Source: Rostratula benghalensis
Lineage: Eukaryota; Chordata; Aves; Charadriiformes; Rostratulidae
Length of the DNA stretch: 64,000 nucleotides
NCBI GenBank assembly: GCA_013399305.1
Contig: VXAI01000163.1
Coordinates: 1,295,959-1,359,958, forward strand
Direction: 5' to 3'
A program made the position numbers and the translations under genes. This document shows, in pieces, positions 51,713 to 64,000 of this stretch (positions within the stretch are counted from its first letter, which is position 1; each line of letters begins with the position of its first letter). Under the pieces are notes generated by a model. The model did no database searches, was not told where the DNA came from, and saw only the letters and a program-made list of their open reading frames with translations.

Positions 51713-54700
51713 TGTGTGAGCTATTTCTTCGTCATAAGAGAGGCGCGTCCTTTAACAGCTGCACAGACTCCTGCAGTGAGTTCTCCCCATGCTGATTCAT
51801 CCTTTGCAACTGCACTTTTCCACTGGATTTCATTTGTATATCAATATACACTTTCTTTAATTTTTCTTTTTTACTTGATTTGTGATATGATTTAGCCCAG
51901 CAATCCTCACAGCTGGTGCCACATGAAAACATATTTGCCATATGTAGCTGTACACTGCAGCTATGTTTTGATGTTAAGTCATGGAATGGTGGTCACTACC
52001 AATCTGAAGGCCAACTGCTTGAGAGTCCATGATTTAGATACTTCTAGGATGGATGTGACCACACATTGTGCAAGTCACAAACCCAGAAGTTTAGGCAATT
52101 CCTCTCCCAATTACAGATACGGTAATTAACACAGCTGACAAATGACTAAGGCTAGAGGTTGAAAGATTTCAGTCCTGCCTCAGATTTCAGGCACCCTTGA
52201 GAGATGGAACAAGGAAGTGGGACAAGTCGTCTGGGCACAGAGAGTTTCTAAATAGAAAACAACTGAAGATATAACGTTACTTCACCTTCTTTAAGTGAAA
52301 TGCAAAGGTTTGTTAGGCTTTAAATTAGGGAAAGGTTCAGGAAATATTTTTTTTTTTTTATTGGAAAGAACATATATGTTCATATTGTAAGCCATGTAGA
52401 ATAACAGGAATTTACTATGAATTTGGGTCTCAATCCTGACATACTTCTTCAGGTGTCTCTCCCATTGACATCTATCAAAGCTTTGAAAGCCCAGAGATGT
52501 GACCCTTCAATTATAATTGCAGTCTTTAAAAACTACTTTAAGAAACAGAGAAAAGCTCAAGAGCATCAAAATTTTAGGGAGTTTCTCTTGCCTTTGGGAT
52601 GTGATTTATTTGCTGAACAGTAGCAGGCAGTTGCCTTTCTTTTTCCTGTTTTGTTGTTTATTTAATAGGTACCGGCTGAAAATAATTGAGATGTCAATAC
52701 CATAGCATTTCTAACCTTCAGAGGTACTAGCTCTGTCAAACAATCCACACATGCCCACAAATATGAGCAGGATTTCCAGACTGCTTTGTGGTATCTGACA
52801 TAATAATAACAACTCTGCAAACTGACACCAACCACAGAAATATATGATTATCCATGAAGCCTATAAACAATATAATGCAGAATGAAAATTGACCTCCAAT
52901 AAAAAACAATCCAGGGAAAAGTAGAAAATTTTTAAAAAGATTTTTTGCTTTTCCTGGGATTCAGATGACATATTAGGCTGCTGAGAAAAAGCCAAGGGCT
53001 AAACATGGTAGAGTTGCTGAATGTATGAAAACCACCGAGCAGTTACTGGGTAGGTTCTTCTTGCAAGCATCTCTTGTGTGATGCTTAAGAAGTAATACCC
53101 TTCAGGATTTAAAAATCTGCTTAGCATGATCTTGAAACAGCCTTTTATCTTGTCATTTAGGCATCAAGGGGGAGGGAGTCAGGCAGGTGTGACTGTTGAG
53201 TATCACTGTAGGAATATAGTCAGTCAGTATTATATAGAGTGGAATTAGACATATTCACAACAGGCTTGCTGCCTTGGCAAAGAACAGAATGTAATTAAAT
53301 AATTATGATTTTATATTTCCAAAAATTATTTAATGACACTGTATTTATTTAGTCAATGGATAGATACGGACATGCCAGCTGGCTTCCCTCCATCTCAGCA
53401 TATTATAGTGAGATCTGACTTTTTTTTCAAGAGTAAAAATAAAGGCCCAATTTAGGTAACTAATTACTGCAATCATAGAACCAAATTCTGCTCTCATTAT
53501 ACCTTTTTAAATCTTAGATGAAATTTCACTAGAGTTCATGTGCTTATTTTCAGATATAAATTGACTCAGCAGGGTGCACATATTTTTGCATTATTTAAAT
53601 TACTCTAAACAATGGTTTGACAATTCAAAAAATAATTTAAAATGGAAGAATCTCTTTTTTTCCCCTAAACAATTACTGTTGCTTGCTTTACTGGTACATA
53701 CAGAAAAGTGAAAAAAATACAGAGATTATCAGTATTTCCATACTGTTGTTTTCATTTAGTCTCAGAAACAACACCTAAAGAAATGCCTGGTTATCTTTGG
53801 TTTTGTTAGTGAACTTTTGAGGGACTGAAATGAGTTTTGTTACATAATGATATCGGACTTTGTAAAACTGTTCTCTTTCCCCCAAAAGTTAATCATACAC
53901 ATTTAATTGATGCCACAAAGAACAAACTTTTGAAGCGATTTGGTAAACATTTTTTGCTGCTCTGTTCTTGAGAGGACATAATGTGAACTACTCAGGGTAA
54001 GTGCCCTCCAGGGCTGATAAAATCTGCATTTTTAATACAGGAGAAAATGCAAATATAGATGTGCAATAATCTCAATCTTGCTTGTAAATGGGAGAGAATG
54101 GAAACAAAAGTCCTCCTCCCATTGCAGGTTGCTTGTACCAAAGATCAGACACTGGAGCTCAAAGGAAAATGCATGATGCCTTTGATTTCCCACATTCTTT
54201 ATAAAGAAGAGGCAATTTTTTTCAAGTGACTTTTTGATTGTGTTCTGCTCTATCCCTTTATTTTGGCCTGGCATGCTGTAAGAAGAGCAATCACAGTAAC
54301 GTAAGCATTAGGTACAGGCTCTGACAACCAAATCAAACTTTAAAAAAAAAAAAATCAATTGTCACATTAAAATTGCTTTTGGTATTGTATCTTTCATCAG
54401 AAAGACATCCTCAGCCTACATAAATAGATTACTCAACCACCCCTGAAGTGCAGCCAGTACTGTGGTGGGAAGCAATAATTGCCATGTGCTAGCAACACAG
54501 CACAATGACCCTTGAGGGAATGCAAAAAAATCATCAGTTAAAATTGCATGGGCAAAGCATGAAAGGGGAAGGCTGAAATAATTGCCCAAGGTGGAAGCTG
54601 ATCCAAAGGCTGCAATAGAGTCCTTGTTCTTGTGAAAATTTGTATGGTATCTTCAATGACTGCCAGCAGTTGTTAATGCCTGCCTTCCTTTGAAACATAA

Positions 54701-55076
54701 TCCTGAGCAGGATGACTTTCCTTAGTGACATAATTAAGCTATGGTTTAAGTTTAGAGAATACAGTGGATCCCGTAGCCAGTTAGTAATGCTTTCTGCAGC
54801 TCTCCTGGTTTCTGTAGAAGGTAAAGTAAATCACAATAATATAATATTATATAATAAGAGCAACGCCCGGATGTTCCTTCAGAGAAGCACAGACCCTGCA
54901 TCATAATAGCACTGTGCCTAAGAAGGTGATCACGCTGCCCTTCCTTATGACTTGGCCCCTGAACAAAACTGCTCTAGGACTGAACTGTTACACTGACAGC
55001 AGCTGTAAGGAAAATTTTCATAGCAACTCTCATGACACGCAAAGCGAAGTGTACAGAACAGACACCAGAAGTTAAG

Positions 55077-55112
55077 AAAAAAAAAACAAAAAACAAAAAA
55101 CAAAAAAACAAA
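55077..55112. repeat. (CAAAAAA)n low-complexity run
   Basis: An A-rich run with single C at regular 7-base spacing. Confidence 0.92.
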
Positions 55113-55510
55113 CCAGCTTAGATATTTTTAAGACCTTTCTAAAATAAAAGCTGTACATGAATTTCCATGGAGAAAAGGGATGAGCTAAGCCTGCTTGGTG
55201 AAATCTTTATAATTTATGAATTTGCCCTTGATGGAATTCATTAGCTTACCATCTTTGCAAAATAAATAGCTTAATAATGCAAGAAAGTTTTACTAGCTTT
55301 TCCCAAAGTGTGTGTAGGAAAATACTACATAACTCAACTTTCTAGAAACTATGAACAAAGAATTATATAATTATGGCAATTTTCCCTCTGCCCAACTTCA
55401 CTGATAGTAATATTTCACTTTTTGCACTGCTATAGTCCCCTAAACATATTCCTATATATTCTCATGGAATGGTGTGCTGCAGTGTTATTTGAAGTAATGA
55501 ATGAAAAGCA

Positions 55511-55540
55511 CCACGGTCAGTGGGTGCCCACTGACTGTGG
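55511..55540. repeat. 30-bp near-perfect palindrome
   Basis: Arms CCACGGTCAGTGGG and CCCACTGACTGTGG (14 bp each, one mismatch) flank a two-base TG centre. It could form a hairpin or cruciform or be a dimer-type protein site. Confidence 0.92.
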
Positions 55541-55778
55541 ACTACTGGCAACTCTCAAGTTCTTATACAAAAGAGAAACAGGAGTCTGCTAATTTTACAG
55601 ACATGGTGAGTGTTGGGGGAAAAAAAAAAAGTTGTTCACATTATATTAACTAACCAAAAGCGTATGGTGTGCAGCCAGCCTTCCTCACAGCATCAACACT
55701 GGCAGCCTTTTAACCATGCTTCCTACGGTGGAGAGGTGATGCTTTCCATAGTGTTACAATAGTTTTGTGGGTTGATTT

Positions 55779-55805
55779 GTTTTTGTTTTTGTTTTTGTTT
55801 TTTTT
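55779..55805. repeat. (GTTTTT)n low-complexity run
   Basis: GTTTTT units ending in a T run, near the reverse complement of the A-rich run 0.7 kb upstream. Confidence 0.92.
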
Positions 55806-58800
55806 AAATGCAATTCTTTCAATGCTTTTCTGAAAAATACTTCTTCAAGCCAGTTTTTTACGAATGCAATAAAATTATTCTTTCAAACGGTAATATCCTG
55901 CAGCTTTGAAATCTGACAAGGGGATGAGTCTGGCTCAATGGCTAATTTTATCTGAACAAAATTATCAAATCCCAGGTAAGCTAGTCTCTTCTTACTAAGA
56001 GAGACAACCATAGCCAAGAAGAATCACTGCTGCTTCTGTCTTTGCTGAATTTGTACTTTTTTTCAGGAAGATTTTCCTTTCTCATTCTTTGATTCTCTTC
56101 TCCTTCAGTCCCTGGAAACGTGAAATAACTACACAGATGGAGAAGAGGGGCGGCAATTGCTCTGCCAAACTGATAAAGTAGGTGCTTAATTACTCTGCTA
56201 AATCTGGGCTTGAGTACTCACTTTTTTTCCCAGGCTCCTCAGTTTTTGTAAAGTTTCAGGAGGTTGTCTTGCTGGACTTATAAATTACAGCACAACCCAG
56301 TTCTCCTGCCCTGTGAGGCACGGTGCTGTAATTAATAAATCATTTGCATTTCAACTGCAGCTTCTGCCAAAGCAGATCAAAGCATTCAAATATTGGAGTA
56401 GTATCTTAACATCCTCTCTCTCAGGTACTGTTCCTATTGGAAATCTAAGGCAAACTCCACATCTGTGCTTGGTGCTCAATCCACAGAGAAAGCATCACTG
56501 CCCTTCTGCCCCATAGTTCTTGTAGCAATATGCCACAGGATCACTGGGCAATACCTCTGCCCCCCAACAAAGCACTCCATTGCTTAGAAAGTGGGAACAC
56601 CACTCAGATTTTTACTACTACTCCCAGCTGATAATTCAATTTTAGTTGTGATTTCCACAGGAAAATCACAGGACGCAGGAAGTGGTGGTACTGGCTGAGA
56701 GGTTACCATTATTATCCGGTTAACTTTGCTGGTTATATCCTTAAAGCTGGCCAATAATTAAAAGAGCAATAGTACTCACATCTCCAACAAAACTAGTTCT
56801 ATACATGTCCCAGAAATTTAGGGTTTGCCAGATTAACTCTTCTGAAATGAAAGCATTGTTTCCTTTGAAATTAATCCAACTCCAGTAAGTAAGAATACCA
56901 GGATCACTCCGAAAACTTTACAAACACCACCTCTAAATGTACAAGTAAAACACGAAGCTTGCTAGGAGAACTGAAACACGACATTTTTCACATGAATACG
57001 CATTTAAGGAAGGAAAATAAGCCTGTAACCTAATAAATTCTGTTTCAGCTGGCTGGAAACTACCATCTTTCCTACACATTCTAACATTTGTGAAGCCTCC
57101 AGTAGAATTTAAATGAGGAAGAAATGGTTTCAACATAAATAAAAAGTTTAAAATGTCTAAGAACCCTTTATGATCAAAGACAGTTGATTTAAAAATACCT
57201 TAGCAAGCCTCTTTCTAATTAGAAATATTAACCTTTCTGCCTGGAAATAAGCATACATATCATAGTGATTTCTTCTGATAGGTTTAGTAATGAGAGGTTC
57301 AGTTAAGAGGAGCCCAGTTTAAATGAGACAAGAGATAAGGCAGACTATTGTCCTAATAGAAATTCTGTTCCCTTAAGATGGCATTGCCTTCATAGAACAT
57401 TTTATTTAAAAAGACCACATCACCTATCTCTGTCTGAGGATGGATGCTCAGGGTAAATGTTCCCACAATGAAATTTACTACTGAACTTAAGGAACTGAAT
57501 AATGACAGATTTTATTAGTTCAGCTGAACAACCTTTAGACAGGTTTAGTTATCTGAACTCATCATTTTGTAAAGCTGTAGAAGGTCAAACTCCTTAGAGG
57601 CAACTTCCTTTCACTGGGAAGAAAGCATTGATTATTACCTTGTCTGTAGGGCTTGTACTGGGGTGATTAACTGCAATACTCTGAGGCATTACAACCGAGT
57701 TGAACTGGACCAGGACCCAAGTACAGCACGGCAGAAATAACTAAGCCCAGCTTTCAGCTGACTTCACCTACGATTCTGGTCACTTAGAAACAGCAGAGCT
57801 TGCTGGTTATTAGCTGTAGCCCCTAGCCTTAATTTAGTACCTATTAGTAAAGACATCTTAAACTTATTATCAACTACTCTATCTTGAATTACTTCTTTGT
57901 TATCCTTCCTGATGGAGTCACACAATTCACATCAACACAACTATTGCAGTCCCTCTATTCTGCTGAAGTAAAGGAATTCAGGAAAACAGAATATTTTGAG
58001 ATTCCGTAGAGAACATTTCCCAAAATCTTACCAAAACATCTCCAGAACAGAGGCATTTAAGGACTCAGGAGCATGGTTTCACATTTCAGTCATAAATGAT
58101 ATCTTTCAGTTAAACACCATAGCATTTATCTTCTGGACCAAGCTGTATAGGTCTGAACTAAATTTTGGAAAATAGAAAGACAGCACTGGGGAGAGCAAAA
58201 AAAAAGTTTGAAACTTTGTCAGCCAGGTTGAGCTGTCCTAAGCAGCAAAGCTTGAACGCTACCTTTACATGAAGATGCTCATTTCGCCTTTTCCCTGCTA
58301 GCTGGTGACTGTCAGAGCACATCTGTCCAGTTGCATCCTCTTCTCTAGACATTTATCCTTTATGGGTGACGAGGAAAGAAACAGCATGTGCACCACCTGC
58401 CAGAGGGAGGTCACAGATCTGATTTCTGTCTAGGGCTTTGTTGTGGTACAGAGTCAGGGATGAAAGAGGAACTGGCTAAATCCTGCACAGTTGCATTGGC
58501 AAAGGACAGAAACCCTAGCAATCTTCTCCACAGGCCACATCAGGAGTCTGCTGCTAAGAAAGTGCAGATGGGCTCCATCCCATACTCTTGAGGGTCTCAG
58601 AGAAGTAGCTGAAAGGTGAACAGTGCCAATTACAACAAAGCTCAGGAAGATACTTTTGACTCCGTTACTGGACCATCATGGCCTGGTACCTGGTGCAGAC
58701 AGGGGAGCTGTAATTTTGAGTCTCCAACGCTTGCACTGGGAATTTGGAGCCTGCAGCCCTGAAACGGCTAATAAATTTCTTTATTAGAAACCTAACATCT

Positions 58801-60119
58801 AAGTAGGAATACGTTTCAACATAAAGCTCACTGCACTGGTGACCCCAGCCATTGGGTTGACTGATCATGGATTTGATGACTTACTAGCAACACTACTAGA
58901 CTTACTTTTTCAAACGTTTTCCATGCATCTTGAGAAAAAACAGGATCAAATAGAGCCAAAAGGGATGCAGTTACTGACAGAGCTACTTTAGAGGCAATCT
59001 GGACTTTTATGAGACTGTACTTACATGTGAGACCACTTCCCTCCCTGTCTTGGTATGCCTTCCTGAAACAATCTGTATTCAAAATGTGACAAACAACTAA
59101 GCAAGCATTACATAAAAAGATGTTGGCAGATTGCTTTCACCCCCCTGTAAACTTTTGCCTCACAATATTAAATACAATTATAAAGCATTCTCCAGATTAA
59201 ATGTTAAAGAGGTCTAATGCTCCATCTCTTACTTCTGGCAATGAAGAGCTTAATCTAATTAAAGCCATGAGCTGAATGTGTCTGCTGGTTCTAATCCTCA
59301 GTAGTTTTATTGTTAGGTTATGCAATCCTAATTAAAGATAATTTTAGACAAGAGGAAAGGTTTCATTTTAATGAGAGAAAAATACATACAATGTCTTTGT
59401 GGGTCTATTTAAGAAGTATTTTTAAGGTTTATTTTTAGCTAATAGTTTTCCTACTATTTCCTACTAGCTACAACTAAGCATTCCCTCAGAGAATCTCTAA
59501 TATTTGATATTGTTGTACTGTCACCATGTGCTTGCATTTTGAGTGCTACCAACTAAAATCAAGGCTCACTTAAGTACTGTTCCGTACATTGAAGTACAGT
59601 GATGTAATACATAGCCTGTGCTTCTTGGTTCTCACGTTCAGCTTAAAAGGTCTCAACTTTCAGAAAAGTACTAAATATCTACACAGTCTTATAAAGATCT
59701 CCAACTGGCCATCTCACAAAATGTGTGTGGTCAAAATCACTATTTCAAAAAACCTAAACCACAACACTCCCTGAGAAAATATATTTCAGTTTTTTAGGAT
59801 GTGAAGAAAAATGCCATGGAATTACATCCAAAGGGTGTACACCACAATCTCCCTGTGGGGTGCTGCAGCAACAGTCATTTTGGTAAGAGTGACAGAATTA
59901 TAACTGTCAGGGAAACACTTTCATCCCCTAGAGCAGAAAAACCTAGCTCTTCTGCCGCAACTAAGACCAAGGCCCGAACAGAACCAGTAACAATGAAGCA
60001 GATGTATCATTTCTCTTTCGGTGTACCAGCTGTTAATTACAAACTCAACATGACTTAAAAAAAGGTAGAGAGGAAACTTGAACTGGATGTTATTATCCTG
60101 CAAATGACAGTCACAGCTG

Positions 60120-60760
60120 GAGGTACGGATCTACCAAAAGAGGTTCAGGATGGCTGCAGCGGGGAGTAAGGAGGGGACACTTGCCTATTTTTATTGTGCA
60201 TTACTGCCTGGAAAAGAAAGTAGCTGCGGGGGCTGCATCCAGCCCTTTGAATTCAAAATGTAAGAGCTACTGCCTGTAAGGCGGAAAAGCGCTGTACAAC
60301 TGTCATCTTGAATTCACTTTGCCCTTCTGTAGACGCGGGGCAAAAACTGTCTCCTAAGAGCACATCTAAAGCAGTCGAGTTTCCCGCTCTCTAAACTTAG
60401 CTCACACGAAGGTTAATGCATTCTTATTAACCTACACTTCTGGGCTCAGCTGTGAGACTCACCCATTTGGGAGGTGCCCCCAAGGCACGGGGACAGAGGG
60501 GTGACCCAGCTGCAGCCCTGATGTGGGGCTGGCACCCCCCCTGCTGCCACCGCTGCTGCTTGAACACTTTCTGTGGCGAAGGAGAGGGGAGGGCTGCAGG
60601 CACTTTTGTGTGTGAAGGACGAAAGGGAGAAGCTGCACAGGAGGAAACGGAGAGGAGAAAGCGAGCAAGAGCCAAAGGGAAACTCATGGCCCAGTTTGAA
60701 ACGGTGAGGCAATACGCGGTTAACTCACTCGCTGGCACGAGACCCTGCCCAACACGCTAT
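60120..60760. promoter_or_regulatory. CpG-richer intronic patch, possible alternative promoter or first exon
   Basis: I count about 21 CpG in 640 bases, well above surrounding intron, with GC-rich sequence at 60460-60720. It is below a classical CpG island. On the plus strand, ATGGCCCAGTTTGAAACG is followed by GTGAGG at about 60687-60710, a start codon followed by a donor-like sequence, but the frame is unrecognised. No TATA box was identified. Confidence 0.35.
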
Positions 60761-62356
60761 TCTGCTCTAAGCTTTAGACAAAGGCTCCACAGGAAACCTC
60801 TAAGCTTCCACAGGCTTTTAATGTAATTTTTTAAGCCCAGCTAGACTAACTATGGAATGAAGAAAAGGCTTCTCAGGTTAGTTTCAGTAACACGAACAGG
60901 GTTTTTTGTACACCAATTTCTAATTCCAATAGGCCTGCATTTTATGTTACAGAAGAGGACAAATCCTGCCATGCTGTGAATTTCCTGCAGAAGTGATGAA
61001 TAAAGACACAGAAATTGGTGAGGTGCCTAAGGAAAATCATCCATGTGCCTTCCTGGTTCTCCAGTCAGGCAGCTAAGGAACGTGAGCCATTACAGTGGAA
61101 GAAGTAAGGCATTTCAAAACATTGGTTTTTCACTATGTATTTCTACAAGTCACATCCTTGTAGGTGTTCTGGTCCCTGCTGTCTCAACCAATGCCTATAA
61201 TATTAATGTGATTTTTAGAGAAAGGAAAGCCTCAAGCTATAGTAAACACAACTTCTCTATTTAAGATCAATACTAAAAAAAATAATAATAAAAGTACCAA
61301 TTTCTTTCTGTGCTTTTACTTTTCCACCTGGTCATTTTGTTTATGACTATCTCTTGTCACCAACCTCAAGATGGGGGAAAGAATTGCCTGGCTTGAATTT
61401 GAAGTCAAAATAAAATTGGAATCTGATTCTTGTCAGATGCTAGACAAGAGTAGAGTTCAAAAGTCTGAATTTGAAAGTCAAGTCAGTTTTATGTGATGAA
61501 CATATTGAACAGTGGGCTTTCTTTTATCACAGTTTTTATTTATCTTTTGTGACTACCTGAGAACGCTCTTTCAGTTTATTTTGCTGTTATGGGATCACAG
61601 CGAATAAATATCTTCTCTTTGTAAGACTTAGCAGGCACAGAAAAAGATAGAGATGGGTTGCAGATAACTGTCTAAACTTAATTGCATTTAAGCTACTTTA
61701 ATGATGGAGAACAGACTGCTTGAAATAAATAGCATAACCAGGCTGTTACCAGAAAACTGCTTGACCTTTCATATGCCTTACTCATAAAATTGGGCTGGGG
61801 GAAGTTAACTGAGGTTTTTGCTGACAAGGTGACAGAGCCTGCGTGCTTCTCCCCTCTTTCTGTCTGGGGCTCAAGCACTAAATATCATCATGCCAATTAC
61901 CTTGGCGTGAATTGATTTTATACTCATATTTTGACATAAATTTTCAGTTCCAAACCATCTCTATTTAAATTACTTAAAAATGGGACTAAGTAGAAATAAC
62001 TTTTGATTTAACAGGCACATGCTTCACGTATTCTATGGCCAGCTGCTTATAGCTAGTTTCTTTACCAATAGCAATTCCAGCATGGAGAAGCCCTTGGGCC
62101 TTCAAAGAATTGCCCAGTGTCTTGACAACATAACCAGAGCTTAACCAGCTTCAACAGAGCCTGACCAGGTTTTGCAGTTTTGGCAGGGGAGGTTACCAGG
62201 ATGTTTTCAGTTTAGGGCGGGTTGAAATCTCTGGGTGAAGGCTTACGTTTATGTCCAGGGCAGCAAGACTGAGTAGCAAGGTTTACTTAACAATTCCTGA
62301 GAGGCCAGGAAGGGTATCTACACTCCCTACATCTACTTGAAAGGATACTGTGCAGA

Positions 62357-62634
62357 GGTTGGTGCTGGTCTCTTTCACAGGTAATTAGCGATAGAATGAC
62401 ATGGAGCGGCTTCAAGCTGCACCAGGGTAGGCTTAGGCTAAACATGAGGAAAGAATTTTTCACAGAAAGAGTGGTCAGACACTGGAATAGGCTGCCCAGG
62501 GAGGTGGTTGAGTCCCCATCCCGGAATGTGTTTAAGAGTCGTTTAGGTGTGGAGTTGGGAGATATGGAGTAGGGGATGATGGTTGGACTCGATGATCCCA
62601 AGGGTCTCTTCCAACCTGAATGATTCTATGATAA
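62357..62634 (+). mobile_element. CR1 LINE 3'-end fragment
   Basis: About 280 bp of CR1 in plus orientation. It has GCTTCAAGCTGCACCAGGGT, GACACTGGAATAGGCTGCCC and GATGGTTGGACTCGATGATC, and ends TGATTCTATGATAAG. The 3' end and word choice differ from the 5.8- and 46.4-kb copies, suggesting a different CR1 subfamily. Confidence 0.93.
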
Positions 62635-64000
62635 GGTAAAGGCTGGGGATGGCAGAGCAATCTCCAACCAGACATGGTACACAACACTGGAAGCTGTAAG
62701 CATGCCGTCCCAGGATGACAGATCACTGATAACGAGCATGGTGAAGCTGCTCCCTACGCCAGGCATGTCTCATGCATGGAGATCTGCAGAAATGAGGAGG
62801 CCCTCTGCTTGCACAGCAGATTGGCAGCAGAGCTTGGAGCATAACGGGATTTTCTGATTTCCAGCCCAGCTGCTTAGTCATCACTCCAACTTTAATCAAC
62901 TTCCAAGTACAATGGTGAACAAAATTCAGAAATAAATCCCACCCTTTGCTGCAACTTCTAACTAAACTGAACTTCAGCTGCAAATCTAAGTAGGCGTGTA
63001 ACAGTGAGAAAAAGCTTTTGGGGCAGAGAGCAAAAACCCTGCAGAAAGGCAGGGAAATGAAAGGGGAAAGACCTTTCCTACTGTTTTGTGTAGGTACCAT
63101 CTACTGACCAGAGCCCAGCCTGGGAGCAAAAAAATACACTTTAGACCACCACCTTGTCTTTATGTGTGAGAATAACTGAGCTTAAGGGGGAGAAGAGCTT
63201 TCAGATAATGTAATAGGAGGCGTGCAGTGTCCTGACCACCCTCCATTTGCCACTAGCAGGGTCCCACCTCTGGCTTTGACTGCTCTTCTCGTCTACTGCT
63301 CTCTTGGTCTCCCTTATGAACTAGTGATATTAGTGACTAGCTTAGGCACCTGAAGGAGATCTCCTTGCTGAATTTCATCAACATGAAATAAATCTGTTTA
63401 AGATGAACGGTTTCTCAAGCGCTGTATTTTGTGCTGAGCACTTCTTAAACACAGAAAGCTGTACACTTATCATGTACTGCCTAGCTAAAACCTGCAGAAG
63501 AAAATGTATCTAGAAAATGGCAGTAATAATAATCTCTAGTGATTTAGAAAGACTTGCTTGTCACTGTTAAGAGTTATTTCCACAGCTTCCGTATATATTT
63601 CCTATATACTCAAACATAGCAAACGAAATACGTACTCTTATCTTGAAATAAATTTACAGAAGGAATCTAACATCCTTGAACTGGTATGTTTTGTGCTCAA
63701 TCAGCTTTCCCCCTTCCACCATTGTCTTAACTCTCTGTTCAGGTAAATTATGGAGCGGCTGACCCAGAGCAGGGCCCATATTGGACAGCCTCTGCCAGTG
63801 TAATCAGCTGTGGTTGGGTCCCCACCAGTCAAATGTTGGTGGGTCCCACAATCATTAGCAAAACAGCCCTTACAAAAATGAGGCTGAGCTATGAAGTATG
63901 TTGGTAGTATGCAGTTAAAACTTGATTTTGTTTCAAATGGCCTGCATTATATTAGGTGAGGATTAGATCTTTATTTGACTAACTAGGCTAAGGCACTGGT

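Larger units (their letters stand above)
35425..64000 (-). other. PHACTR1: PHACTR1 intron upstream of the RPEL-N exon (continues beyond the window end)
   Basis: 28.6 kb without a recognised coding exon. I looked for the N-terminal basic exon (KPWKWRKKK) in reverse complement and did not see it, so the intron probably runs past 64000. Long introns at the 5' end are usual for PHACTR1. It includes CR1 fragments near 45.2, 46.3, 49.9, 51.0-51.7 and 62.4 kb, simple repeats near 41.3, 42.9, 55.1 and 55.8 kb, and two CpG-richer patches (36.1-36.5 and 60.1-60.8 kb). The spans 37.5-41.2, 43.3-45.1, 46.5-49.9, 51.8-55.0, 55.8-60.1 and 60.8-62.3 kb show nothing I can name. Confidence 0.75.

Noticed and set aside
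35425..64000. N-terminal PHACTR1 exon (KPWKWRKKK)
   Set aside because: Not found in reverse complement by reading. It is assumed to lie beyond 64000, though a diverged short exon could have been missed.

Overview
This is a vertebrate, almost certainly avian, genomic window. Interspersed repeats are mostly CR1-type LINE fragments with the typical avian 3' end (short ATTCTRTG-like repeats). There is also one solo LTR of a type I remember as abundant in Neoaves, such as songbirds. GT-AG introns, large non-coding spans and a single dispersed gene also fit. The exact species cannot be told.

One protein-coding gene is recognisable: PHACTR1 (phosphatase and actin regulator 1), on the minus strand. 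Six coding exons are present, in transcript order 35424-35344 (N-terminal RPEL), 28342-28157, 27123-26917 (proline-rich, frame-neutral, probably alternative), 19232-18902 (PxLPPKK region and conserved linker), 11671-11463 (acidic segment) and 9932-9776 (first RPEL of the C-terminal group). Every junction has a GT donor and AG acceptor, and the phases join without error across all six. They give 1,171 coding bases, about 390 codons. The 5' end (N-terminal basic region) and 3' end (last RPEL repeats and PP1-binding tail) were not found and probably lie outside the window.

Layout: 1-9775 is the intron after the last visible exon. It holds a pentanucleotide microsatellite interrupted by an N, a 43-bp tandem duplication, a 0.9-kb CR1 fragment and two long alternating purine-pyrimidine tracts. 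9776-35424 is the exon-bearing core, with three CR1 fragments and an LTR at 31.5-32.1 kb. 35425-64000 is one long intron upstream of the RPEL-N exon. It carries five more CR1 fragments, a GT microsatellite, a near-perfect 30-bp palindrome and two CpG-richer patches (36.1-36.5 and 60.1-60.8 kb) that could be regulatory or alternative-first-exon sequence.

The gene product is known to bind G-actin through RPEL motifs and protein phosphatase 1 through its C-terminus, linking actin monomer level to dephosphorylation and cytoskeletal change. I found no evidence of a wholly new system. The most useful leads are the cassette exon, a segment of the human protein that I could not find here, and the CpG-rich intronic patches.
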